Source of the DNA: Microbacterium sp.
GTDB lineage: Bacteria; Actinomycetota; Actinomycetes; Actinomycetales; Microbacteriaceae
Direction: 5' to 3'
Length of the DNA: 64,000 nucleotides
Assembly (NCBI GenBank): GCA_003248655.1
Contig: QFPM01000008.1
Location: 68,005-132,004, forward strand
Shown here: positions 25,470-34,099 of the stretch, piece after piece
How positions within the stretch are numbered: position 1 is the first letter of the stretch
Layout of the letters: each line of letters begins with the position of its first letter
Translations under genes and position numbers: made by a program
Notes under the pieces: model-generated
Seen by the model: the letters and a program-made list of their open reading frames with translations, nothing else
Told to the model about the DNA's origin: nothing
Databases searched by the model: none

Positions 25470-26323
25470 GTCTCGACGACCTCTTCGGGCCGCAGTCCGG
25501 CGAGCCCGAGCCGGAGCGCGCGGCGCCCGCACCCGCGGAGCCGCGCGCGCCGAAGCCGCCGAAGGAGCCGAGGGCTCCCCGCCCGCCCCGCCCGCCGCGC
25601 GAGCCCGGCTCGCGCACACCGCTGATCCTCGGGATCGTCGCGGGCGTCCTGCTCGTCGCGGTCATCGTGACGCTCGCGATCGCGTTGAACCGCCCGTCCG
25701 CACCGGCCCCCGCCGAATCGACTCCGCCGGCGACCAGCGAGCCCGCTCCCGCGCCGTCGACCCCGTCGGCGACCCCGACCGACGACGCCGTCGGCGAGCC
25801 GACCACCCTGACCTTCGCCGGCACCGGGTTCACCCTCGCCGACGCGGACGGCGATGAGGTCTTCACCTTCGGCTGGCGCGACGAGACCGCCAACGCGGTC
25901 GCGGCGCTCACCGAGGCGTTCGGCGCAGCGCCGTCGCAGCGCGTCGAGCCCGGTGACGGCAGCCACTACCCCGACTACACGGTCTACCAGTGGGACGGCT
26001 TCATGCTGTTCGACATGGTCTCCACGCCCGACGACGCGACCCGCGCCGACTACAGTCAGCCGACGTACGTGCTCCTCTCGAAGAACGAGATCGGCGGCAT
26101 CCGCCTCGTCGCCGAGCACGAGCTCGCGATCGGGCAGACCGTCGCCGAGGTGCGCGCCGCAGGACCAGCCCTCGAGATCCCCCGCGGCAACGTCGGCGCC
26201 ATCCGCTTCGTGTTCGATCCGGCCCGCTCGAGCGCGGCCGACCCGCTGCAGTACAGCGCGTTCGCCGACACCGACGGCACGGTCGTGACGGCGATCCTGT
26301 ACTACTTCTACTCCGACCTCTGA
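25466..26323 (+). CDS. Single-pass membrane protein with Pro-rich cytoplasmic tail, unknown function
   Basis: The 285-residue product has a Pro/Arg/Glu-rich N-terminal region (residues 1-50), one hydrophobic helix (LILGIVAGVLLVAVIVTLAI, about 53-72), a Ser/Thr/Pro/Ala linker and a globular extracellular part from about residue 110. The fold of the outer domain is not recognised. It overlaps the M20 gene by 4 bases and ends 31 bases before the convergent VanZ-RDD gene. No lipobox or catalytic motif was seen. Confidence 0.65.
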   Translation: MSLDDLFGPQSGEPEPERAAPAPAEPRAPKPPKEPRAPRPPRPPREPGSRTPLILGIVAGVLLVAVIVTLAIALNRPSAPAPAESTPPATSEPAPAPSTPSATPTDDAVGEPTTLTFAGTGFTLADADGDEVFTFGWRDETANAVAALTEAFGAAPSQRVEPGDGSHYPDYTVYQWDGFMLFDMVSTPDDATRADYSQPTYVLLSKNEIGGIRLVAEHELAIGQTVAEVRAAGPALEIPRGNVGAIRFVFDPARSSAADPLQYSAFADTDGTVVTAILYYFYSDL

Positions 26324-26330
26324 CCCGTCA

Positions 26331-26452
26331 CGGGCGCTTCGCCCCGCGTACCCGTCACAGGGGCTTCGCCCCGGAATCCGTCACGGGGGCTTCGCCCCGG
26401 GCACCCGTCGCGGGGGCTTCACCCCGATCCCCAACGGGGGCTTCGCCCCGGG
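26331..26452. repeat. Five tandem GGGGCTTCGCCCC hairpin units at convergent gene ends
   Basis: GGGGCTTCGCCCC-type units (or close variants) start at 26331, 26358, 26385 and 26412 at a 27-bp period, with a fifth at 26436. Each can fold as a stem with a TTCG loop, an unusually stable tetraloop. One lies in the spacer between convergent genes and the others encode the C-terminal tail of the VanZ-RDD protein. They could serve as terminators for both strands. Confidence 0.85.
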
Positions 26453-27476
26453 CATCCGTCACGCGCTGCCCTGAGACGAGGCCGGGCAGGCCGCGCGCGG
26501 CATCCGTCGTGAAGACGAGCACGACGGATGCCGCGGCGAACAGCAGCTGCGTGAACGTCCATCCGCCCGGCAGGAGGCCCAGCAGCAGGTACCCGCCGAT
26601 GCCGCCGGCGAAGCGCAGCGGACGCGCGAGCGGCTCGGGCACGGGGCCGCCGCGATAGCGCAGCTCGACGGCGAGGTCACCGACGGTGCGCCCCGTCGCG
26701 AGGGTGACGGCGAGCCACACGGCGATCGGCGTCACGGCGCCGACCGTCTGCGCGAGCGCTCCGTCGAGCACCGCCGCCCTATCGCGCGCGACGTACTCGA
26801 GCCAGACCTGCGCCCCGACCGCGGCGGCGCCGCCGACGAGCGCGGCTGCGAGCAGGTCGCACAGCATCGCAAGCAGGCGCCGGCCGCGAGTCACTGGATG
26901 AGGCCTGCCCGCGGTATCCGGCACCTCGGCGCTGCGGAACCGGCGCGGCACGACGAGCGCGAGCAGCGACCCGACGACGGCGCCCGTCGTGTTCATGAGC
27001 AGGTCGTCGACGTCGAACACGCGGTACGCGCAGGGGTACAGGCCCCACACCCCCGTCAGCTGCGTCGTCTCGATGACGAACGAGACCCCGAGGCCCGCGA
27101 GGAACGCGACGACGATGCCCCGGCCGCCGAGCACGCGCAGGAAGAACCCCAGCGGCACGAACAGCAGCACGTTCAGCGCGAGCTGCAGGACGGCGAAGTC
27201 GGTGAGGCTGCGCGCCGCGCGCAGGTCGCCGATGAACACCGCGAGATCGAGGTTGACGCCCGCGCACGCGTAGTCGTTCGACGCGGGCATCGGCAGCAGC
27301 GTGTACGTCCAGATCGCGAGGAAGTAGACGAGCGCCGCGGCCCACAGCGCGAACCGCCCGAACGTCAGGCCGCCGCGCCGGCGGTAGCTGACGGCGACGA
27401 AGGGAACGAACAGCAGGATGCCCACGAGAACCCCGAGTCCGACCGCGATCGCGGCGGAGTAGACCTCGTTTCCCAT
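26355..27476 (-). CDS. VanZ-RDD fusion membrane protein with repeat-encoded tail
   Basis: This 373-residue integral membrane protein has an N-terminal VanZ-like part (about residues 1-185, four or five helices, with ALNVLLFVPLGFFLRVLGG and DVDDLLMNTTGAVVGSLLALV) followed by an RDD-type membrane domain (about 200-330, RRLLAMLCDLLAAALVGG). VanZ homologues are linked to glycopeptide tolerance; the role of this fusion is unknown. The last 30 residues repeat RGEAP and are encoded by the hairpin units. The ATG at 27476 is the only good start. Confidence 0.78.
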   Translation of the reverse strand: MGNEVYSAAIAVGLGVLVGILLFVPFVAVSYRRRGGLTFGRFALWAAALVYFLAIWTYTLLPMPASNDYACAGVNLDLAVFIGDLRAARSLTDFAVLQLALNVLLFVPLGFFLRVLGGRGIVVAFLAGLGVSFVIETTQLTGVWGLYPCAYRVFDVDDLLMNTTGAVVGSLLALVVPRRFRSAEVPDTAGRPHPVTRGRRLLAMLCDLLAAALVGGAAAVGAQVWLEYVARDRAAVLDGALAQTVGAVTPIAVWLAVTLATGRTVGDLAVELRYRGGPVPEPLARPLRFAGGIGGYLLLGLLPGGWTFTQLLFAAASVVLVFTTDAARGLPGLVSGQRVTDARGEAPVGDRGEAPATGARGEAPVTDSGAKPL

Positions 27477-27541
27477 GCCCCGATCCTCTCAGCCGCGACG
27501 CGCCGCGACGTGCGCATTGCGCGCCGCTCCCGCTGGGCGTA

Positions 27542-29605
27542 ATGTCGCCCGCCGTGACCGATGACAATCACGCCGACGACCGGCCCCCGGCCGACGAGGC
27601 ACCGATCGCCAAACGCATCCTGATCGGCGAGCCGCTGACGAGCGAAGAGCTCGAGGGCCAACTGCTGCCGAAGAAGATGGCGCTGCCGATCTTCGCGTCC
27701 GATGCGCTGTCGTCGGTCGCCTACGCGCCGCAGGAGCTGCTGATGATCCTGCTCATCGGCGGTACGGCCTTCCTCGCCTTCAGCCCGTGGGTCGCGGCGG
27801 CCGTCGTGGCGCTGCTCATCGTCGTCGTCCTCAGCTACCGGCAGCTCATCAAGGCGTACCCGTCGGGGGGCGGCGACTACGAGGTCGCCCGCACGAACCT
27901 CGGCGAGAAGGCCGGGGTCGTCGTGGCCGCGGCGCTGCTGGTCGACTACATCCTGACGGTCGCCGTGTCCGTGGCATCCGGTGTCGACAACATCATCTCG
28001 GCACTGCCGAACCTCGACCCGTGGCGCGTCGAGCTCGCGGTCGGATTCGTCGTGCTGATCATCCTCGTGAACCTGCGGGGCGTGCGCGAGGCATCCACCG
28101 CGTTCGCGATCCCGACCTACCTGTTCATCGGGTCGGTCATGGTCATGATCGTCACGGGCCTCGTGCGCTGGATGCTCGGCGATGCGCCCGTCGCCGAGAG
28201 CGCCCAGTTCGCGGTGCAGGCAGAGGATCTGAGCCAGGCGGCGGTGATCCTCCTCATCCTGCGCGCCTTCTCGAGCGGATGCTCGGCCCTGACGGGCGTC
28301 GAGGCCGTCTCGAACGGCGTGCCGGCGTTTCGGAACCCCAAAGTGCGCAACGCCCAGACGACGCTCGTGCTCATGGGGTCGATCGCGATCCTCATGTTCG
28401 CGGGGCTGACCCTCCTCGCCCTCGTCGCGGGCGTGCACTACGCCGAGAACCCGTGCCATCTCATCGGCTTCGACTGCCAGGCGGCCGTGCAGCCGAGCCT
28501 CATGGCGCAGGTCGCCGCGGCCACGTTCGGCGGCGGCAGCATCCCGTTCTTCATCATCCAGGCGGCCACGGCGGCGGTGCTGCTGCTGGCGGCGAACACG
28601 GCGTTCAACGGGTTCCCGCTGCTGGGCGCGGTGCTCGCGCAGGACGGCTACGCCCCCAAGTCCCTCAACACCCGCGGCGACCGGCTCGTCTACTCGAACG
28701 GCATGATCATCCTGGGGCTCGCGGCGGTCGTCGTGCTCGTCGTGTTCCAGGCGAAGCTGACGACCCTCATCCAGCTGTACATCATCGGCGTGTTCGTGTC
28801 GTTCTCGCTCGGGCAGCTCGGCATGGTCAGGCACTGGCGGCGCGAGCTGCGGCTGCTCTCGCGCAAGGCGGTGGCCGAGCGGCGCGAGGCGTACACGGGG
28901 CTGTTCATCAACTCGCTCGGCGCGACGTTCACGATCGTGGTGCTCGTGATCGTGACGATCACGAAGTTCACGCACGGGGCGTACCTCGTCTTCCTCGCGA
29001 TTCCCGTGCTGTCGTTCCTCATGATCGGCGTGCACCGGTACTACCGCGACGTCGAGCACGAGATCGAGATGGACGACGACGTGCACTTCGGAGCTACCGG
29101 CGACGTCGCGATCATCCTCGTCGGAAAGCTGCAGAAGCCGGTCGCGAAGGCCATCGACTACGCCCTGTCGGCCAAGCACGACAAGACCCTCGCGGTGCAC
29201 ATCGCCGTCGCGGGAGACGCGGCACGCTCGGTGCAGGACGAGTGGGAGTTCCATCACATGCCAATCCCGCTGCTCGTGATCGAGTCGCCGTACCGCCAGT
29301 ACGCCTCTCCGCTGGCGCAGTTCATCACGGAGTACCGCGCGAAGCACGGGTCGGCGGTCGTCACCGTGTACCTGCCGCAGTACATCGTCGGCCACTGGTG
29401 GGAGAGCTTCCTGCACAACCGGCGCGCCCGTCGCATCGCGCAGCAGCTCATGCTCGTGCACGGCGTGCAGATCACGCTCGTGCCGTGGCTGCTCGACTCG
29501 TCGGAGCTCGTCTACGGCCGTCGCTCGCGCCCCCTGCCCGGCGATGACCGCGCCGGGCGCATCCCCACGTACGGCCTCGTGGCCCACACCGACGACGAGC
29601 CCTGA
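27542..29605 (+). CDS. KimA-like APC-superfamily potassium transporter
   Basis: The 687-residue protein has about 12 transmembrane helices and a C-terminal cytosolic domain of about 190 residues. The N-terminal ASDALSSVAYAPQE segment and the YPSGGGDYEVARTNLGEKAG loop match the KimA (YdaO) group of high-affinity potassium importers, as does the C-terminal region after residue 500. Other APC amino-acid permeases are the alternative, but the SDALSSVAYA motif and the C-terminal domain favour KimA. There is no room upstream (65 bases) for a c-di-AMP riboswitch. Confidence 0.82.
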   Translation: MSPAVTDDNHADDRPPADEAPIAKRILIGEPLTSEELEGQLLPKKMALPIFASDALSSVAYAPQELLMILLIGGTAFLAFSPWVAAAVVALLIVVVLSYRQLIKAYPSGGGDYEVARTNLGEKAGVVVAAALLVDYILTVAVSVASGVDNIISALPNLDPWRVELAVGFVVLIILVNLRGVREASTAFAIPTYLFIGSVMVMIVTGLVRWMLGDAPVAESAQFAVQAEDLSQAAVILLILRAFSSGCSALTGVEAVSNGVPAFRNPKVRNAQTTLVLMGSIAILMFAGLTLLALVAGVHYAENPCHLIGFDCQAAVQPSLMAQVAAATFGGGSIPFFIIQAATAAVLLLAANTAFNGFPLLGAVLAQDGYAPKSLNTRGDRLVYSNGMIILGLAAVVVLVVFQAKLTTLIQLYIIGVFVSFSLGQLGMVRHWRRELRLLSRKAVAERREAYTGLFINSLGATFTIVVLVIVTITKFTHGAYLVFLAIPVLSFLMIGVHRYYRDVEHEIEMDDDVHFGATGDVAIILVGKLQKPVAKAIDYALSAKHDKTLAVHIAVAGDAARSVQDEWEFHHMPIPLLVIESPYRQYASPLAQFITEYRAKHGSAVVTVYLPQYIVGHWWESFLHNRRARRIAQQLMLVHGVQITLVPWLLDSSELVYGRRSRPLPGDDRAGRIPTYGLVAHTDDEP

Positions 29606-29654
29606 CCCGCGGGCATCCGCCGCGTGGCGGGGTCACACTGCCCGGCATCCACCG

Positions 29655-29735
29655 GGTCGCGCTATCGAAAGCTGCACGCGCTATCCACTTTTCGGCAGCG
29701 CACGCACTTTTCGGCAGCGCAAGCGCGACCCGCGG
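29655..29735. repeat. Inverted-repeat element of the GCGCTATCGAA family
   Basis: The element opens GCGCTATCGAAAGCTGC and contains two copies of ACTTTTCGGCAGCGC in the opposite sense, so the ends pair through a GCGCTG/CAGCGC stem. It separates the convergent kimA-like gene and the coiled-coil gene at 29751. A sibling lies at 30755-30822. Confidence 0.7.
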
Positions 29736-29750
29736 ATGCCGGGGTGCAGC

Positions 29751-30698
29751 TCAGCCCGCGGCGAGGAGCAGTTGCTCGCGGCGGCGTGCGAGCTCCGCGA
29801 GCCGGGTCGCCGCACCGAGGTCGCGCTCGGCGAGGGCGAGGTCCAGCCGGCTGAGCCCGAGGTGCAGCTCGCGCGCCTCTTCGCGGGCCCGCGCGATGCG
29901 ATCGCGCACCATCCAGTCGCTGAGGATGTTGTCGAACAGCACGTCGAAGACGGCGAGCGAACCCGAGACGACGACTCCCTCGACCGGAGCGATCCCGACA
30001 TCCGCGAGCTCGATCGCGAGATGCTCGAGCGCCCGGTTGACGCGCGCGAAGGCGGCGGATGCCTCGTCGATGCGCCCGTGCTTCATCATGTCGCCGACGA
30101 AACCGCCGCCGAAGAACGTGTCGTACGTCGACCAGCCGCCGGCACTGTCGAGCGCGGCGAAGGCGTCGGCGAGCGCCTCGTTCGCCGAGCTCAGCGCGGC
30201 ACGCGCCTCGGCGATCTCGCGCCGCTCGTCGGTAACCTCGCCGACGGCCGCGGCGATCGTGCCGAGCTCGGCGGCTTCTCCCGATCCGCGCACCCGGAGC
30301 AGACGTTCGTGCGCTGCGAGAGCCTCGGCGTACGCACGCTCCACGTCGCCCAGCACACCGCGTTCCGCCTCGACTCGCGCCGCCTCGGACTCTGCCTGCT
30401 CGAGCCGCGTGCGCGCGCCCGCGACCGCCCGCGCGGCGGCATCCCGCTCTGCGCGCTCTCGCGCAGCCCGCTCCTCGGCATCCCCTCGCAAGATCGCCCA
30501 TAGCCGCGACGGCGAGATTCCCTCGATCCTCGCGACGTCGCGCTCTTCGACACGTAGCTGCTCGTCGAGCGCCGCGAGTTCGGCGCGCCGCGTCGCCGCA
30601 AGTGCTCGAGCGGTCTCGAGCTGGGTGCTCAGCCGCGCATGCCGCGAACGGGCTTCGGCCGCCGCCCGCACCGCCTCGGAGGATTCGTCGCCGCTCAT
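29751..30698 (-). CDS. Coiled-coil protein of unknown function
   Basis: The 315-residue protein is predicted from its heptad-like Ala/Glu/Arg/Leu pattern to be mostly coiled coil (residues 1-175), with a non-coiled insert around residues 178-250 containing WSTYDTFFGGGFVGDMMKHGRID, then more helix. There is no transmembrane segment, signal peptide or known catalytic motif. The ATG at 30698 is chosen; upstream in-frame sequence translates the adjacent repeat element. Homologues occur widely in actinobacteria as unnamed proteins, to my knowledge. Confidence 0.65.
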   Translation of the reverse strand: MSGDESSEAVRAAAEARSRHARLSTQLETARALAATRRAELAALDEQLRVEERDVARIEGISPSRLWAILRGDAEERAARERAERDAAARAVAGARTRLEQAESEAARVEAERGVLGDVERAYAEALAAHERLLRVRGSGEAAELGTIAAAVGEVTDERREIAEARAALSSANEALADAFAALDSAGGWSTYDTFFGGGFVGDMMKHGRIDEASAAFARVNRALEHLAIELADVGIAPVEGVVVSGSLAVFDVLFDNILSDWMVRDRIARAREEARELHLGLSRLDLALAERDLGAATRLAELARRREQLLLAAG

Positions 30699-30754
30699 GC
30701 CACCAGCGTGCCACGTCGGCCACTCGCGCTCACGCGCGCGCCGACGCTGGTGCC

Positions 30755-30822
30755 CGCGCTGTCGAAGTCTGCACGCGCGCTTCATCTTTCGGCAGCGCGT
30801 GCAGTGTTCGGCAGCGCGAGCG
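30755..30822. repeat. Second element of the GCGCTATCGAA family
   Basis: The element opens GCGCTGTCGAAGTCTGC and contains two inverted TTCGGCAGCGC words, matching the one at 29655-29735. It lies in the divergent gap between the coiled-coil gene and sufS, so copies of this family bracket the coiled-coil gene on both sides. Confidence 0.7.
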
Positions 30823-30901
30823 GATGCCGGCGGCGAACGCGACGCCGCCGGCGCCCGCCCCACCCCGCGCCCGCCCCACCGGCGGGGCGTAGCCTAGAGG
30901 T

Positions 30902-32209
30902 GTGACAGCCGCGACCTCCGACACTGCTGCGCGCACGACGCCGCCGGCGCCTGCGCTCGACGCGGCGGCGCTGCGCGAGGACTTCCCGATCCTCGCCGAG
31001 CAGGTCAACGGGCAGCGCCTGGTCTACCTCGACTCCGGCGCCACGAGCCAGCGTCCGCGGCAGGTGTTGGATGCCGAGCGCGACTTCCTCGAGCACACGA
31101 ACGCCGCCGTGCACCGCGGCGCGCACACACTCGCGGCCGAGGCGACGGAGCTGTTCGAGGATGCCCGGGCCACCGTCGCTGGCTTCGTCGGGGCGGAGCC
31201 CGAGCAGCTGGTCTGGACGAGCGGCGCCACGATGGGGCTCAACCTCATCGCATATTCGATCGGGAATGCGTCGGTCGGGCGCGGCGCGCCGGCATCCGCG
31301 AGCCTCGCCCTGCGCCCCGGCGACGAGATCGTCACGACGGCGATCGAGCACCACGCGAACCTCATCCCGTGGCAGGAGCTCGCCGCGCGGACGGGCGCGG
31401 TGCTCCGCCACATCCCCGCGCACGACGACGGCACGCTCGACCTCGAAGCCGCGTCCGAGATCATCGGAGACCGCACCCGCATCGTCGCCTTCACGCACGT
31501 GTCCAACGTGCTCGGCATCGTGAACCCCGTCGCCGAGCTCGTCGCACTCGCCCAGCGGGTCGGGGCGCTGACGGTGATGGATGCCTGCCAGTCGGCCCCG
31601 CACCTGCCGCTCGACCTGCCCGCGCTCGGCGTGGACCTCGCCGTCTTCAGCAGCCACAAGATGCTCGGCCCCTACGGCGTCGGCGGGCTCTACGGGCGCT
31701 CCGAGGTGCTCGACGCGATGCCGCCCTTCCTCACGGGCGGATCCATGATCACGACGGTGACCCTCGATCACGCCGAGTTCCTGCCGCCGCCGCAGCGGTT
31801 CGAGGCGGGAACGCAGCCCATCGGGCCGGCGATCGGCCTCGCCGCCGCCGTCCGCTACCTCGACACCGTCGGCCTCGATCGGATACATGCCCACGAGAGC
31901 ATGCTCGCGCAGCGCATGCACGAGGGGCTCGTCGACATCCCCGGCATCCGCCTGCTCGGCGATGCGGATGCCGAGCGCGTCGGCCTGTGGTCGTTCGACG
32001 TCGAGGGCGTGCACGCGCACGACGCGGGACAGTTCCTGGATGCGCGCGGCATCGCGGTGCGCGTCGGCCACCACTGCGCCGCCCCGCTGCACGCGCGCTA
32101 CGGCGTGACGGCGTCCGTCCGCGCCAGCACCGCCCTGTACAACACCGTCGACGACATCGACACGTTCGTCGATGCCGTCCGCGGCATACGTCCCTACTTC
32201 GGAGCCTGA
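30902..32209 (+). CDS. sufS: Cysteine desulfurase, SufS type
   Basis: This 435-residue PLP enzyme takes sulphur from cysteine for iron-sulphur cluster assembly. The PLP lysine lies in VFSSHKMLGPYG, the catalytic loop cysteine in VGHHCAAPLHARYG near residue 393, and SGATMGLN and TAIEHHANLIPWQE are typical of class II desulfurases. The GTG start at 30902 is close to an upstream repeat. sufU follows after 12 bases and would be its sulphur-accepting partner. The scaffold genes sufBCD are not here. Confidence 0.94.
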   Translation: MTAATSDTAARTTPPAPALDAAALREDFPILAEQVNGQRLVYLDSGATSQRPRQVLDAERDFLEHTNAAVHRGAHTLAAEATELFEDARATVAGFVGAEPEQLVWTSGATMGLNLIAYSIGNASVGRGAPASASLALRPGDEIVTTAIEHHANLIPWQELAARTGAVLRHIPAHDDGTLDLEAASEIIGDRTRIVAFTHVSNVLGIVNPVAELVALAQRVGALTVMDACQSAPHLPLDLPALGVDLAVFSSHKMLGPYGVGGLYGRSEVLDAMPPFLTGGSMITTVTLDHAEFLPPPQRFEAGTQPIGPAIGLAAAVRYLDTVGLDRIHAHESMLAQRMHEGLVDIPGIRLLGDADAERVGLWSFDVEGVHAHDAGQFLDARGIAVRVGHHCAAPLHARYGVTASVRASTALYNTVDDIDTFVDAVRGIRPYFGA

Positions 32210-32221
32210 GAGAGAACCCGC

Positions 32222-32683
32222 ATGAGCGACCTCGACGCCCTGTACCGTGAGCTGATCCTCGACCATTCGAAGCATCCGCAGCACTTCGGGCTGACGGACG
32301 AGGGCGACGCCCCGCCCGCCGCGGGCCGGTTCGGCACGTCGCACCAGAAGAACCCGGTATGCGGCGACGAGATCACCGTCCGCGCGCTGGTCGACGGCGA
32401 GACGATCGCTGACATGCGCTGGGAGGGTCGCGGCTGCTCGATATCGCAGGCCTCGGCATCGATGCTCGCCGACCTCGTCGCCGACGAGGGCCTCGATCGC
32501 GCGCAGGCCGTGACGCTCATCGAGGGCTTCCGCGAGGCCCTGCGCTCACGCGGGCAGCTCGAGCTCGACGAGGAGATCTACGGCGACGCCGCGGCCCTCT
32601 CGGGCGTCTCGAAGTTCTCGGCCCGGGTCAAGTGCGCGATGCTCGCCTGGGTCGCCCTCGAAGACGCGATCGCCAAGGCATGA
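32222..32683 (+). CDS. sufU: Fe-S assembly sulphurtransferase SufU
   Basis: The 153-residue zinc protein receives persulphide sulphur from SufS. The conserved cysteines appear in NPVCGDE (about residue 43), GRGCSISQAS (about residue 70) and RVKCAMLAW (about residue 139), with the aspartate after the first cysteine completing the zinc site. The HSKHPQHFGLTD N-terminal segment is typical. Its stop overlaps the ATG of ndh (ATGA). Confidence 0.94.
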   Translation: MSDLDALYRELILDHSKHPQHFGLTDEGDAPPAAGRFGTSHQKNPVCGDEITVRALVDGETIADMRWEGRGCSISQASASMLADLVADEGLDRAQAVTLIEGFREALRSRGQLELDEEIYGDAAALSGVSKFSARVKCAMLAWVALEDAIAKA

Positions 32684-34086
32684 CCGGCGCGAAGGCCCCG
32701 GCGAAAGCACCGGCCAAGGCCCCCAGCAAGGCCCCCACAAAGCCGGCCGTGCCGCACGTCGTCATCGTCGGCGGCGGATTCGCGGGCATCAGCGCCGCCC
32801 GCGCGCTGCGCAAGGCGCCCGTGCGGGTCACGCTCATCGACCGTCGCGTGTACAACACGTTCCAGCCGCTGCTGTACCAGGTCGCGACGGGCGGGCTGAA
32901 CCCGGGCGACGTCACGCACTTCCTGCGGAGTCTCCGCGTGCACCAGCCGAATCTCGACATCGTGCACGAGCACCTCATGGAGATCGATCCGGATGCCCGG
33001 ACGATCCGCCTCCTCGACGGTCAGGAGATCGCGTACGACTACGTGCTGCTCGCCAACGGCGTGACGACGGCCTTCCACGGCACGCCCGGCGCGAAGGAGA
33101 ACTCGTTCGCCGTCTACTCGCGTTCGCAGGCGATCGCGATCCGCGACACCCTCTTCACCCGGCTCGAGAAGGCCGCGGCGGCGCCCGACCGCAGCAAGGG
33201 TCTCTCCGTGGTCGTGATCGGCGGCGGGCCGACGGGCGTCGAGATGGCGGGGGCGCTCGCCGAGCTGCGCGATCAGGGGCTCGAGCCGGCGTATCCGGAG
33301 CTCGAGGGCGACGCCTTCCGGATCACGCTCGTGCAGCGCAGCGAGATCCTGAAGCCGTTCGTGCCGAAGCTCCGCGCGTACGCCGCCGAGCAGTTGCGCC
33401 GGCGCGGCGTCGAGCTGCGGCTCGGCTCAGGCGTCGACGAGGTGTGCCCCGACTCGGTGCGACTGTCCGACGGATCGGTGCTGCCGTCGGACCTCACGAT
33501 CTGGGCCACCGGCGTCGCGCCGCACGAGGAGGTGCGTGAGTGGAGCCTGCCGCTCGATGAGGGCGATCGCATCCGCGTCGGCGAGGATCTGCAGGTCGTC
33601 GGGATGCCCGGAGTCTTCGCCGCGGGCGACGTCGCGATCGCCCCGCAGGATCTTCCGCAGCTCGCGCAGCCCGCGATCCAGGGCGGCGCGCACGTCGCGC
33701 GGCAGATCCTGCACCTGATCGCGGGCGAGCCGACCGAGCGCTTCGAGTACTACGACAAGGGTCAACTCGCGATCATCGGACGGATGTCGGCGATCGGCGA
33801 GCTGCCCGGTATCGCCATGCTCCCCGGCATCCGTCGCCTCGGCATCCTGAAGAAGGTGCCACCGCTGCGAAAGCTCATCGCGCTCACCGGCCCGTTCGCG
33901 TGGGCGGTGTGGCTGTTCGTGCACATCACGAGCCTGCTCGGCCCCCGCAACAAGTTCACGGTCATGGTGGGTCTGCTCGTGCGGTACGGATTCCGCCTGC
34001 ACCGCGCGCCCGTGCCGATCGTCGGCGACGTGCCGGCGATCCGCCCGTCGAGGGCCCAGCGGCGGAGCCGGGCGACACCGAGCTGA
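32680..34086 (+). CDS. ndh: Type II NADH dehydrogenase
   Basis: This 468-residue flavoprotein oxidises NADH and reduces menaquinone without proton pumping. The FAD motif GGGFAGISAARAL is near residue 33, the NADH-binding GGGPTGVEMAGALAEL near residue 180, and the second FAD motif GVFAAGDVA near residue 308. A C-terminal hydrophobic stretch (about 405-425, FAWAVWLFVHITSLLG) is the membrane anchor seen in NDH-2. The first 25 residues are a Lys/Ala/Pro repeat tail (AKAPAKAP). Overlap with sufU shows co-translation. Confidence 0.9.
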   Translation: MTGAKAPAKAPAKAPSKAPTKPAVPHVVIVGGGFAGISAARALRKAPVRVTLIDRRVYNTFQPLLYQVATGGLNPGDVTHFLRSLRVHQPNLDIVHEHLMEIDPDARTIRLLDGQEIAYDYVLLANGVTTAFHGTPGAKENSFAVYSRSQAIAIRDTLFTRLEKAAAAPDRSKGLSVVVIGGGPTGVEMAGALAELRDQGLEPAYPELEGDAFRITLVQRSEILKPFVPKLRAYAAEQLRRRGVELRLGSGVDEVCPDSVRLSDGSVLPSDLTIWATGVAPHEEVREWSLPLDEGDRIRVGEDLQVVGMPGVFAAGDVAIAPQDLPQLAQPAIQGGAHVARQILHLIAGEPTERFEYYDKGQLAIIGRMSAIGELPGIAMLPGIRRLGILKKVPPLRKLIALTGPFAWAVWLFVHITSLLGPRNKFTVMVGLLVRYGFRLHRAPVPIVGDVPAIRPSRAQRRSRATPS

Positions 34087-34099
34087 CGAACGGATGCCG

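Noticed and set aside
27477..27541. c-di-AMP (ydaO-type) riboswitch before the KimA-like gene
   Set aside because: Only 65 bases separate the divergent starts, too short for the aptamer.
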